From JANMDR01 sp031376425 (lineage in GTDB: Bacteria > Pseudomonadota > Gammaproteobacteria > Burkholderiales > Usitatibacteraceae): DNA of 33,511 nucleotides. The notes beneath the pieces were generated by a model. That model did not search any database. It worked only from the letters and a program-made list of their open reading frames with translations, and was not told the DNA's origin. Positions 15,237 to 22,928 of the stretch are shown piece by piece (the stretch's first letter is position 1; every line of letters starts with the position of its first letter). The translations under genes and the position numbers were made by a program. Location of the stretch: positions 1 to 33,511 of the forward strand of contig JANMDR010000038.1 of NCBI GenBank assembly GCA_031376425.1, read 5' to 3'.

Positions 15237-16670
15237 ATGAAAATGATCATTGGATTGAAACAGCAACTCACTAATATTGTGATGGTAATGGCTGTACTCA
15301 CCCTGTTTGCGGGATGTGCGCAGCCACCCAGCGCAGAATCTATTGTAATGCCAGTTCGCGCGCCGGCGGCGACCGTTGCTGCTAGTGGATTTTGCGGCGT
15401 AACAGAGGCGCAGTTGCGGCGAATTCGTGATATTGGTGCTGCAGTTGTTGCGCGCGGATATGCGCCTGGCATTACGTCGCAAATTTTTTGCGACGGTACA
15501 GCCATTCTTAACCATACTGTAGGATTAGCGGACGCTACGCGGCCCATGGCTCAAGATGATTTGTTTCGTATCTATTCGATGACGAAACCACTCACCAGCT
15601 TAGCTGCCATGATATTAGTTGATGATAAGCGCTTGGCACTTGATGAACCTGTTGCAACGTATCTGCCTGAATTTGCTGGTGCTACCGTATTTGATGGGGG
15701 TGATACACCAGAAACCATCAAAACTAAGCCGCAGTCACGGCCCGTCAGCGTGCGCGATCTGCTACGCCACACCGCAGGCATTACATATTCTTCGCAGGCA
15801 CCGGGTGCGATTTTTCGCCTCTATGCGCTGCGCGGTATTGATAACGGTAGTGGTGCTGTAGTTGTTCCTGCAGATAAGTCTGCGCCTGTAGCTAATATAG
15901 GCGAATTTACGCAACGCTTGGCGGCCATTCCATTGCTTTATCAACCTGGTGAACGCTTTAGCTATGGTAATGCTACAGATGTTTTGGCGGCGGTGATTGA
16001 AAAAGCCTCTGGTCAACGCTATCGTGATTTTATGCATGCACGTATCTTTAAGCCCTTAAAAATGAACGATACTTTTTTTGAGGTGCCGCCCGAGAAAATA
16101 GGTCGCCTTACTGCCGCCTATGCAGGTAAAGCGAGCGAGGACAGTCAAGGTCGTGTGTTACGTACGACACGTGCATCGACGTTACTTGGTGGGCGGGTGT
16201 TTCAAGTCGAAGATCCGAAATCAAGCATCTTTTCTAAGCCACGCGCGATTGACTTTGGAGGCGCTGGCTTAGTCGCTACAGCAACTGACTATCAACGCTT
16301 TTTACAGGTTTTGCTCCAAGACGGCATGGTGGACGGAGTACGTATCGTCTCGAAAGGCACGGTCGCGCAAATGCTTAAAAACCAACTTGACCCAAAAGCA
16401 CTGGCAACGCCTAATCTTGCAGCACAAGGCTTAGGTTTCGGCTTAGGTTTTGCACCGTTTTTACAGCCAGAAAAATTAGCCACAGCTGTGCCGAGAAACG
16501 GCGCATTTTGGGGCGGTGCGGCTTCTACCTACTTTTGGTTAGATCCTGATCGACGTATCTCTGCAGTGGTGATGACGCAAGTATTTGGAGGGGATGTCAT
16601 GCCATTTTATTTAGAAATGATGAACACAGTTTATTCTGCAAATCCCAATATTCACGAAGAAAAACTATAG
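15237..16670 (+). CDS. Lipoprotein serine hydrolase (class C beta-lactamase family)
   Basis: A 477-residue protein of the beta-lactamase/EstB/penicillin-binding family. The start at 15237 is chosen because AAGAGGA lies 4-10 bases upstream and the product then begins with a lipoprotein signal: a hydrophobic run and the lipobox LFAGC, so it is probably anchored to a membrane, facing the periplasm or outside. The catalytic motif SMTK is at residues 114-117 and the second motif YGN at 243-245. The third, KTG-like, motif is replaced by FWGGAASTYFW, which resembles family VIII esterases rather than true beta-lactamases. An ester or lactone hydrolase role fits the neighbouring acyl-CoA ligase and TonB receptor. 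It does not need to be a resistance gene. Confidence 0.88.
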   Translation: MKMIIGLKQQLTNIVMVMAVLTLFAGCAQPPSAESIVMPVRAPAATVAASGFCGVTEAQLRRIRDIGAAVVARGYAPGITSQIFCDGTAILNHTVGLADATRPMAQDDLFRIYSMTKPLTSLAAMILVDDKRLALDEPVATYLPEFAGATVFDGGDTPETIKTKPQSRPVSVRDLLRHTAGITYSSQAPGAIFRLYALRGIDNGSGAVVVPADKSAPVANIGEFTQRLAAIPLLYQPGERFSYGNATDVLAAVIEKASGQRYRDFMHARIFKPLKMNDTFFEVPPEKIGRLTAAYAGKASEDSQGRVLRTTRASTLLGGRVFQVEDPKSSIFSKPRAIDFGGAGLVATATDYQRFLQVLLQDGMVDGVRIVSKGTVAQMLKNQLDPKALATPNLAAQGLGFGLGFAPFLQPEKLATAVPRNGAFWGGAASTYFWLDPDRRISAVVMTQVFGGDVMPFYLEMMNTVYSANPNIHEEKL

Positions 16671-16822
16671 ATGCATTAGATGTTTATCGGGGATGTTGGT
16701 GTAATGCAACACCTTATTGACGTAGTTTGGAATAACGCTTGACACAGGTTTTGGCTACCCTTAATATTAAAACCGTTATTGACGGTTGTTATTATAAGTC
16801 GAATTATTGTTTGACGATTTCA

Positions 16823-16842
16823 TTCAGTACTGCAGTGTTGAA
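16823..16842. promoter_or_regulatory. 20-bp palindrome upstream of the TonB receptor
   Basis: TTCAGTACTGCAGTGTTGAA has the symmetric form TTCAnnACTGCAGTnnTGAA, with 16 of 20 positions obeying dyad symmetry. It lies about 150 bp before the receptor start and directly before a tandem repeat. It is most simply an operator for an unknown regulator. Confidence 0.55.
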
Positions 16843-16844
16843 CA

Positions 16845-16868
16845 TTTGCACCTAAATTTGTACCTAAA
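16845..16868. repeat. Tandem 12-bp direct repeat upstream of the TonB receptor
   Basis: TTTGCACCTAAA and TTTGTACCTAAA lie head to tail and differ at one base. Twelve-base spacing is about one helical turn, compatible with binding of a tandem-site activator. It begins 2 bp after the palindrome at 16823-16842. Confidence 0.5.
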
Positions 16869-16989
16869 GCAAAAACCATAAATCATCCCTTCCGCACCAA
16901 TTTTTAACTCTGCACGAACAGAATATAAGTTCGATCACCATTTGACTTACAGTGATTGCGAAAAGTATTCATTGAACAAGGAGAAAAGC

Positions 16990-19440
16990 ATGTCCGTAAA
17001 GCACAAGACTACATCGCATTATCTAAAACTTAAGCCACTGTCAGCCGCATTACTTACGGCGCTGCTGTTACCAAGCGCTGTTTTCGCACAAGCTAGTACC
17101 GATGCCGCGAAGCCTGCCGCTCCCAAGCCTGCTGAAGCTGCGCAATCTAATAATGCGATTGAAACGATTGTTGTTACTGCGCGAAAGCGTTCTGAGGAGC
17201 TTCAATCGGTTCCTGTTGCTATTAGTGCCTTTACTGCAGACTCTTTGAAGCGCGCCAATATTGAAAATCCAGCGGATTTGCAATTTTCAGTTCCGAGCGC
17301 AATTTTGGTAGGTGGTGATACATTTACGATTCGTGGTATTGGCAATGGCTCTTTAGGCGGTGATGCCGGTGTTGGCGTGTTTTTGAATGGCGCGTCAGTA
17401 GCGCCTGCGCCGCAAGATCAATTCTTTGATATCGAGCGTATTGAAATTTTGCGCGGACCACAGGGTACATTGTTTGGTCGCAACACTACCGGCGGTGCTG
17501 CTAGTGTGACCACAAAGCGGCCTACCAATAAATTTGATGGAGAGTTATCCATTGAGGCTGGCAATTTTAATGAACAGCGTTTTGGCGGTGTGTTGAATAT
17601 ACCTGTCAATGATGTATTCGCCACGCGGATTGCTGGGTACTCATACAAACGTGATGGCTTCACCAAAAATCTCTTTACCGGTTCTAAAATAGACGGACGT
17701 GATCAGACGTCTATTCGTAGCTCAAGCCGACTCAACATTGGTGACGATGGCGTTTTGAATGTGGCGCTCGGTGTTTACAACGAGAACAGTAGCCGTACGC
17801 GTGAAACTAAACGCCTCTGCAAAGCTGACGCTGTGCTTGGCTGCAGCCCAAATGAATTGGGTTTTGATTCTCCGGTAGCAAGCACTACTGTGTTGCAGCG
17901 AATTTTTACAGTGATTGGCCCGTTCGGTCTTGGCCCAGGTAGTCCCTTTTTTGTGGCAACATCACCCTTCCCAGCGGGCGGCAATATTTATGCAGGTGCT
18001 CCTAATCCGACAAATGTGCGCGAGGTATCGGCAGATACTGATCCTACGTTTAGCCTAGATCAAAAATACGTCACTTGGGATTACTCCCATGAGCTAGATG
18101 CGCATACCCTGACTTATGTGGGCGGCTACACAACCTCAGCCACTGAGCAAAATACCGACTGGGACAACGCGGCGTTGCCGTTCCGCTTCACGCGCCCGCT
18201 GACCTACAACAAAGATCGCAACAATACTGTCACCACTGATCAGTTGCTTAGTAGTGACAGTTTTACCGCCACAGGTAAAACCACGTCCCATGAGGTACGT
18301 ATTTCCTCGAAGTACAGCGGTATGTTCAATTTTACCGCTGGCGCTTACTATTTAGACAATAGCGGCACATTTGGATTTGCGACGTGGCATCCGTCCATTG
18401 AGTATTTCCAGAAATTCCTTGGACGTCCAGCTTCAACATGGTTCGTAAACACCGGTGGGCGCGGTACTTTAGAGTCCAAAGCGTTATTCGGAGAGGCTAA
18501 CTTTAAGCTGTCGCAGAATTTGCGGTTGGCCGTCGGCTTACGGCACACGGCAGAAAAGCGCACGTCAAATGGTTTTAGTGCGGTATTGACGGCTGCGGTA
18601 GGCGAAACTAGTAGCGCTTCGGAGTCGTCAAAAAACACCGGTAGAGTGACTATTGATTATTTGATAAATCCAAATTCTATGTTGTATGGCTCAGTTGCAA
18701 CTGGTTTCAAAGGTGGTGGTTTCAACGCCACCAACGTTGCCAATCCAACCTTTAAGCCAGAAGAAGTGGTTGCGTACGAATTCGGCTCGAAAAATATGTT
18801 CTTGGGTGGCAGTTTACAAGCGAACTTTACTGCCTTCTACAATAATTACAAGGCGCTTCAGCTAGGGCAGCGTATCAATGGCACCACATTGACTAGCAAT
18901 GCAGATTCCAAGACTAAGGGTCTAGAAGCTGAGTTTGTATGGGCACCGAACCGTTCTTTGCTTTGGGACGCAAATTTTTCACTACTCAATACGCGAATTG
19001 GTGAATTTTTGACGGTAGATGCGGCTAACCCAGCGCAAAGTTTGACTACCACCACACCTCAGGTTCCGGTCAGTTTGCTTGGTAACCAACTACCGTATTC
19101 ACCCACAAAAAAATACAAATTGGGCGGCCAGTATACGGCCGCACTATTTGATACCGGTTGGACAGCGGTAACGCGGTTAGATTATGTTTGGCAAGATTCC
19201 TACTTTGCGCGTGAATTTAATACGCCAACAGATAAAATCGGAGCGTGGAGTATCGCTAACTTACAAGCGCGTTTTATTAGCCCAAGTAAAAATGTGCAAT
19301 TCAAGTTGTACGTCAAAAACTTAGGCAATAAAAACAATATTACGCGTATTGTGATCGAAGATGCACTTTTGGGTAGCTATCGTAACGCCCGATTCTTAGA
19401 CCCGCGTACCTTAGGCGTTTCGATGGAGTATAAGTTTTAA
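16990..19440 (+). CDS. TonB-dependent outer membrane receptor
   Basis: An 816-residue receptor importing a scarce or bulky substrate across the outer membrane with TonB energy. The ATG at 16990 is used because AAGGAG is 5 bp upstream and a signal peptide (about residues 1-34, ending AVFAQA) follows. A Pro/Ala/Lys linker leads to the TonB box ETIVVTARKRSEELQSVP (from residue 58). The plug shows FTIRGIG, VGVFLNGASV and IERIEILRGPQGTLFGRNTTGGA (in pieces, about 110-170). The rest is beta-barrel, ending in the typical aromatic MEYKF. The sequence style (VPVAISAF, TLFGRNTTGG) is common among receptors of sphingomonad-like and cellvibrio-like catabolic loci, not of siderophore receptors. It converges with the galactoside operon, so galactosides are one candidate substrate; a hydrophobic compound is the other. 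Confidence 0.94.
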   Translation: MSVKHKTTSHYLKLKPLSAALLTALLLPSAVFAQASTDAAKPAAPKPAEAAQSNNAIETIVVTARKRSEELQSVPVAISAFTADSLKRANIENPADLQFSVPSAILVGGDTFTIRGIGNGSLGGDAGVGVFLNGASVAPAPQDQFFDIERIEILRGPQGTLFGRNTTGGAASVTTKRPTNKFDGELSIEAGNFNEQRFGGVLNIPVNDVFATRIAGYSYKRDGFTKNLFTGSKIDGRDQTSIRSSSRLNIGDDGVLNVALGVYNENSSRTRETKRLCKADAVLGCSPNELGFDSPVASTTVLQRIFTVIGPFGLGPGSPFFVATSPFPAGGNIYAGAPNPTNVREVSADTDPTFSLDQKYVTWDYSHELDAHTLTYVGGYTTSATEQNTDWDNAALPFRFTRPLTYNKDRNNTVTTDQLLSSDSFTATGKTTSHEVRISSKYSGMFNFTAGAYYLDNSGTFGFATWHPSIEYFQKFLGRPASTWFVNTGGRGTLESKALFGEANFKLSQNLRLAVGLRHTAEKRTSNGFSAVLTAAVGETSSASESSKNTGRVTIDYLINPNSMLYGSVATGFKGGGFNATNVANPTFKPEEVVAYEFGSKNMFLGGSLQANFTAFYNNYKALQLGQRINGTTLTSNADSKTKGLEAEFVWAPNRSLLWDANFSLLNTRIGEFLTVDAANPAQSLTTTTPQVPVSLLGNQLPYSPTKKYKLGGQYTAALFDTGWTAVTRLDYVWQDSYFAREFNTPTDKIGAWSIANLQARFISPSKNVQFKLYVKNLGNKNNITRIVIEDALLGSYRNARFLDPRTLGVSMEYKF

Positions 19441-19513
19441 TACGTCATCTTCAGTGTTCACCTCAACGGCATAAATTGGGGGAACACGATATTAAACCGC
19501 GCCTCGCGGACCG

Positions 19514-19551
19514 AAAAATGCCTTTGGCTTAAATGCCAAAGGCATTTTTTT
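19514..19551. terminator. Bidirectional intrinsic terminator
   Basis: AAAAATGCCTTTGGC (19514-19528) pairs perfectly with GCCAAAGGCATTTTT (19535-19549) around a 6-base loop, with extra T residues after. A-rich and T-rich ends mean it terminates both the TonB receptor transcript and the convergent galactose operon, whose last gene ends at 19561. Confidence 0.9.
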
Positions 19552-19560
19552 CGTCAGACA

Positions 19561-20577
19561 CTAGTTGGCGGAAAAATCATAGCAGATGGTGTGCTGATAC
19601 ACCTCATTGGGTGCGAGCCAACAATTTGGTTGCGGCCATTCGGGATGGTTTGGGCTATCGGGTAAAAATTGTGGTTCTAGCGCTACCCCGGCACAGCGCT
19701 CTAGTGGCTTGCCATTACGATTAAGGATGCCACCCAAAGACTGACCACAGTACAGCTGCATTGCGGGTAAGCTTGTGCTGATGCGCAATGTTAACCTACC
19801 GTCAGATCCAGTGATCATCGCCGCTGGCTCACCATTTTTTCTTGCGAGGTTCACCAAATAGGCATGGTCATAGCCACCAGCGCGTCTTTGCTGTTCACCC
19901 TGCAACCAATGGACGTTGATGGATCGAGGTTGGCGAAATTCAAATACATCATCCACTTTGGCGATATTGCCTAGAGGTAGTAAGTTTTCGTCAATTGGTA
20001 AATAATAATCAGCGTTAATTTGCAGGATGTGCTGACGACTATCTGTTTGTACTGCGTCTAAATTGAAATAAGGGTGATGGGTGACGCAAACAGGGCAAGG
20101 CTTGCTTGTTACGGCATGTATTTGCAGTGTAATTTGGTGTGCACCGGAAAGCGAAATAGTTATAGTCGTGGTGAGTGCCCCGGGAAACCCTTGGTCACCA
20201 TCTGGTGAAAGCAGACTAAGGGCTACCGTTGTCGGGGTGTGCGCCAAAATTGTCCATTGACGACGATTAAATCCATCTGGCCCACCATGTAGTTGATGAG
20301 GTTTAGTCGCGTCTTTTTGTAGCGTAATATCTTGTCCATTCAAACGCAGCGTAGCGTTAGCGATACGGTTGGTATAGCGCCCCACCATGGCACCCATATA
20401 GGCATGCTGAGTAATGTCATCCAATGGTCGTGCTGAACCTAAAATCGTTTCGCGCATATTACCGTCTGCTAGTGGCACGCAACATGATAGCCATGTGGCA
20501 CCATAGTCCATCAGCTTAAGCGTTAAGCCAGAAGGATGTTGTAGCGAAATTACCTGCGGAGGGGAATCGCCCGACAT
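19561..20577 (-). CDS. galM: Aldose 1-epimerase (galactose mutarotase) GalM
   Basis: GalM converts beta- to alpha-galactose, the form used by galactokinase. The 338-residue protein shows family blocks: LMDYGATWLSCCVP near residue 22, MGAMVGRYTNRIANA (about 62-76), HQLHGGPDGFNRRQW with the first active-site His, VTHHPYFNLDA with the second conserved His (about 164-174), DHAYLV, and CAGVALEPQFLPDSPNHPEWP with the catalytic Glu close to the C-terminus. No signal peptide, so cytoplasmic. It is the last gene of the operon, 21 bp after galK, and ends just before the shared terminator. The start at 20577 has no strong ribosome binding site but agrees with the family N-terminus. Confidence 0.94.
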   Translation of the reverse strand: MSGDSPPQVISLQHPSGLTLKLMDYGATWLSCCVPLADGNMRETILGSARPLDDITQHAYMGAMVGRYTNRIANATLRLNGQDITLQKDATKPHQLHGGPDGFNRRQWTILAHTPTTVALSLLSPDGDQGFPGALTTTITISLSGAHQITLQIHAVTSKPCPVCVTHHPYFNLDAVQTDSRQHILQINADYYLPIDENLLPLGNIAKVDDVFEFRQPRSINVHWLQGEQQRRAGGYDHAYLVNLARKNGEPAAMITGSDGRLTLRISTSLPAMQLYCGQSLGGILNRNGKPLERCAGVALEPQFLPDSPNHPEWPQPNCWLAPNEVYQHTICYDFSAN

Positions 20578-20598
20578 ATTGACGCTTAACAGAATAGT

Positions 20599-21774
20599 TT
20601 AGTAAGACAAAACGCTTGCGCCAGCGCTTGAAACGCAGGCGTAAATTAGCGCCGGTTCACCATTTGGTGAGCGGTAGTGTGCATTCACTGCAGCGCTGGC
20701 TTGTGCAATGAGTGCTTGCGGCATCACTGCCACGACGCATCCGCCAAAGCCGCCGCCTGTCATACGCGCCCCGCCAGCATTGCCTATGCTTTGCTGCAAA
20801 ATATGTACCAAGTTATCGATAGCAGGCACCGTAATTTCGAAATCATCCCGCATTGATTCATGTGAGGCCGCCATTAATTTTCCCATACTAGCAAGATCAC
20901 CTGCAGTAAGCGCTGCAGCGGCGTTAATGGTACGTTGATTCTCGCTAACAACATGGCGAGCGCGACGCAGAACTACTGCATCTAAGCCCTTGGCCGATTG
21001 CACTTGTACAACACTTACATCGCGTAGTGCTTTGCATCCAAAATAGGCAGCTGCAGTTTCGCATTGAAGGCGGCGCAAATTGTATGCACTTTCAACCAGT
21101 CCTCGTGCTACCCGTGAGTGTGCAATCATTACCGCCGTTTCTCCTAGCGCAATTTGTTGGGTTTCGAAGCTACGGCAATCAATCAATAAGGCGTGGCCAG
21201 CTTTACCCTGTGCGCTGATGAGTTGATCCATGATGCCGCATTTGCAGCCAACGAAATTGTTTTCAGCGCGTTGTGCTGCTAGCGCAATCTGCATTGGGCT
21301 CAATGTATCAAGTGCAAATAATGACTTGATGGCTTGACCAACGGCTACTTCCAGCGATGCCGACGAAGATAGCCCTGCACCACGAGGCACGTCGCCAGCG
21401 ATGACTAAATCCATTCCGCCAAATTCATAGCCGAGTTTTTTTAATTCTACGATCATGCCGCGAACATAGTTTGACCACGGTTTGTCAGCACGATTGATAA
21501 TAGGTTCATTGATTAAAAAACTATCAAAGTCCATGTCCATATCCATCGCCAATAGGCGCACAAAGGCGTCTTCGCGGCGCCTGCAGGCAATGATAGTTGC
21601 GTAATTAATGGCACAAGGCAGCACAAAACCGTCGTTATAATCGGTATGCTCACCGATTAAATTCACTCTACCAGGTGCCTGCACAATGCAGCTTGGGGTT
21701 TCATTAAAGTGCAGCTTAAAAGCACCGGAAACGCTCGTAATCAGACGTTCTTGAGATAATTTAGGCACTATCAT
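20599..21774 (-). CDS. galK: Galactokinase GalK
   Basis: GalK phosphorylates alpha-galactose at C1 with ATP. The 391-residue protein carries all GHMP kinase signatures: the galactokinase motif GRVNLIGEHTDYNDGFVLP (residues 35-53), the ATP-binding loop PRGAGLSSSASLEVA, and MTGGGFGGCVVA near the C-terminus. The LIDCRSFE block and GCKCGIMDQLIS, with the catalytic Asp, are intact. Its ATG overlaps the galT stop in an ATGA arrangement, so translation is coupled to galT. Length fits bacterial galactokinases. No oddities. Confidence 0.96.
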   Translation of the reverse strand: MIVPKLSQERLITSVSGAFKLHFNETPSCIVQAPGRVNLIGEHTDYNDGFVLPCAINYATIIACRRREDAFVRLLAMDMDMDFDSFLINEPIINRADKPWSNYVRGMIVELKKLGYEFGGMDLVIAGDVPRGAGLSSSASLEVAVGQAIKSLFALDTLSPMQIALAAQRAENNFVGCKCGIMDQLISAQGKAGHALLIDCRSFETQQIALGETAVMIAHSRVARGLVESAYNLRRLQCETAAAYFGCKALRDVSVVQVQSAKGLDAVVLRRARHVVSENQRTINAAAALTAGDLASMGKLMAASHESMRDDFEITVPAIDNLVHILQQSIGNAGGARMTGGGFGGCVVAVMPQALIAQASAAVNAHYRSPNGEPALIYACVSSAGASVLSY

Positions 21775-22874
21775 TGGCTAACCTTATAGTGGGTTTTCGA
21801 TGTTGCGCGTAGCATTACAGCGGCCTGCTCTGGTGTTAGGTCGCGTTGTGCTTCAGCCAACATTTCATAACCCACCATAAATTTTTTCACAGTTGCCGAA
21901 CGCAATAATGGTGGATAGAAATGAGCGTGCAACTGCCAGTACGGTGCACAGGAGGTGCCCGACGATTGTTGCTTATCATTGCTTGTAGTGTGGTGTTGTA
22001 CAAACGGTGCGCCATGCCAGCCCATTGAATAAGGAAATGCGCATTGAAACAAATTGTCGTAGCGGATTGTTAATTCTTGAAGGGCTGCACTGAGGTCATC
22101 CCGTTGTTCTGGCTCAAGTTGAGGCAATTGCTGCACCTCAAAGCGCGGAAGTAAAAGCGTCTCAAAAGGCCAGCTCGCCCAGTGGGGAACCACTACAAGC
22201 CAATGCGCTGTTTTGACCACCACGCGCTCGGCTGCCGCTGCTTCATGCATTGCTACATCTAGCAACATAGGGCGGCCATGCTTGGTAAAGTATTGGCGTT
22301 GGGTTGCTTCTTCATGCATGGCTTCATTCGGTAAAAAATCTGTAGCCCAAATTTGGCCATGCGGATGGGGATTAGAGCATCCCATCACAGCACCTTTGTT
22401 TTCAAACACTTGTACCCAAGGATAGCAAGTGCCAAGTGAGCTACTCTCAGTGCACCATGTATCTACGACCGTACGAATCGCCCTTAATGAAAGCTCTGCC
22501 AAGCTTTTGCCGTGATCTGGTGAAAAACACACCACACGGCTTACTCCCGTTACTGGTTGCGTCTGAAACAGTTCAGGGAGGACTGGTTTATGCCCGTCTG
22601 GATCAAGCTGTCGTGCATTGGGCAACACGGCAGAGAAATCATTGTCAAACACAAAGGTGTCGCTATAGTTTGGGTTTTTTTCGCCCGTGATGCGGGTGTT
22701 ACCCGCACACAAATAGCAGCTTGCATCGTGTGCCGGTAATTGCGCGTGGGTTACTGTTTCATGACTACCTTGCCACGGTCGTTTATTGCGATGAGGCGAA
22801 ACTAACACCCAGTTGCCAGTAAGCGGGTTGAAGCGTCTATGGGGGTCTTCTGTTGGGTCAAAGAAAGGCGTCAT
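21771..22874 (-). CDS. galT: Galactose-1-phosphate uridylyltransferase GalT
   Basis: GalT exchanges UMP between UDP-glucose and galactose-1-phosphate. The 367-residue enzyme shows the N-terminal DPHRRFNPLTGNWVLVSPHR, the CYLCAG metal-site cysteines, FENDFSA-like VFDNDFSAV, and the catalytic HPH triad within GCSNPHPHGQIWA, where the second His is the nucleophile. The C-terminal HAHFYPPLLRSATVKKFMVGYEM block completes the fold. It is the third gene of the five-gene operon, 54 bp downstream of the alpha-galactosidase and overlapping galK by 4 bp. Complete and typical. Confidence 0.96.
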   Translation of the reverse strand: MTPFFDPTEDPHRRFNPLTGNWVLVSPHRNKRPWQGSHETVTHAQLPAHDASCYLCAGNTRITGEKNPNYSDTFVFDNDFSAVLPNARQLDPDGHKPVLPELFQTQPVTGVSRVVCFSPDHGKSLAELSLRAIRTVVDTWCTESSSLGTCYPWVQVFENKGAVMGCSNPHPHGQIWATDFLPNEAMHEEATQRQYFTKHGRPMLLDVAMHEAAAAERVVVKTAHWLVVVPHWASWPFETLLLPRFEVQQLPQLEPEQRDDLSAALQELTIRYDNLFQCAFPYSMGWHGAPFVQHHTTSNDKQQSSGTSCAPYWQLHAHFYPPLLRSATVKKFMVGYEMLAEAQRDLTPEQAAVMLRATSKTHYKVSQ

Positions 22875-22928
22875 AATAATTTTATTTGAAGGTATTTAGA
22901 TGTGCTCTAAGAAGAACGTTTACTAGGT

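Larger units (their letters stand above)
16671..16989 (+). other. Intergenic region before the TonB receptor
   Basis: This 319-bp stretch has no credible gene. It holds a small hairpin GGTGT/ACACC just after the serine hydrolase (16698-16713), an AACCGT/ACGGTT dyad (16771-16787), a longer palindrome (16823-16842), a tandem 12-bp repeat (16845-16868), a CGAAC/GTTCG dyad (16915-16933) and the AAGGAG ribosome binding site at about 16979. I cannot place one convincing promoter. Confidence 0.6.

Noticed and set aside
15237..16670. Calling the serine hydrolase an antibiotic-resistance beta-lactamase
   Set aside because: The third class C motif is absent and the gene context is catabolic; family VIII esterase-like is the safer call.
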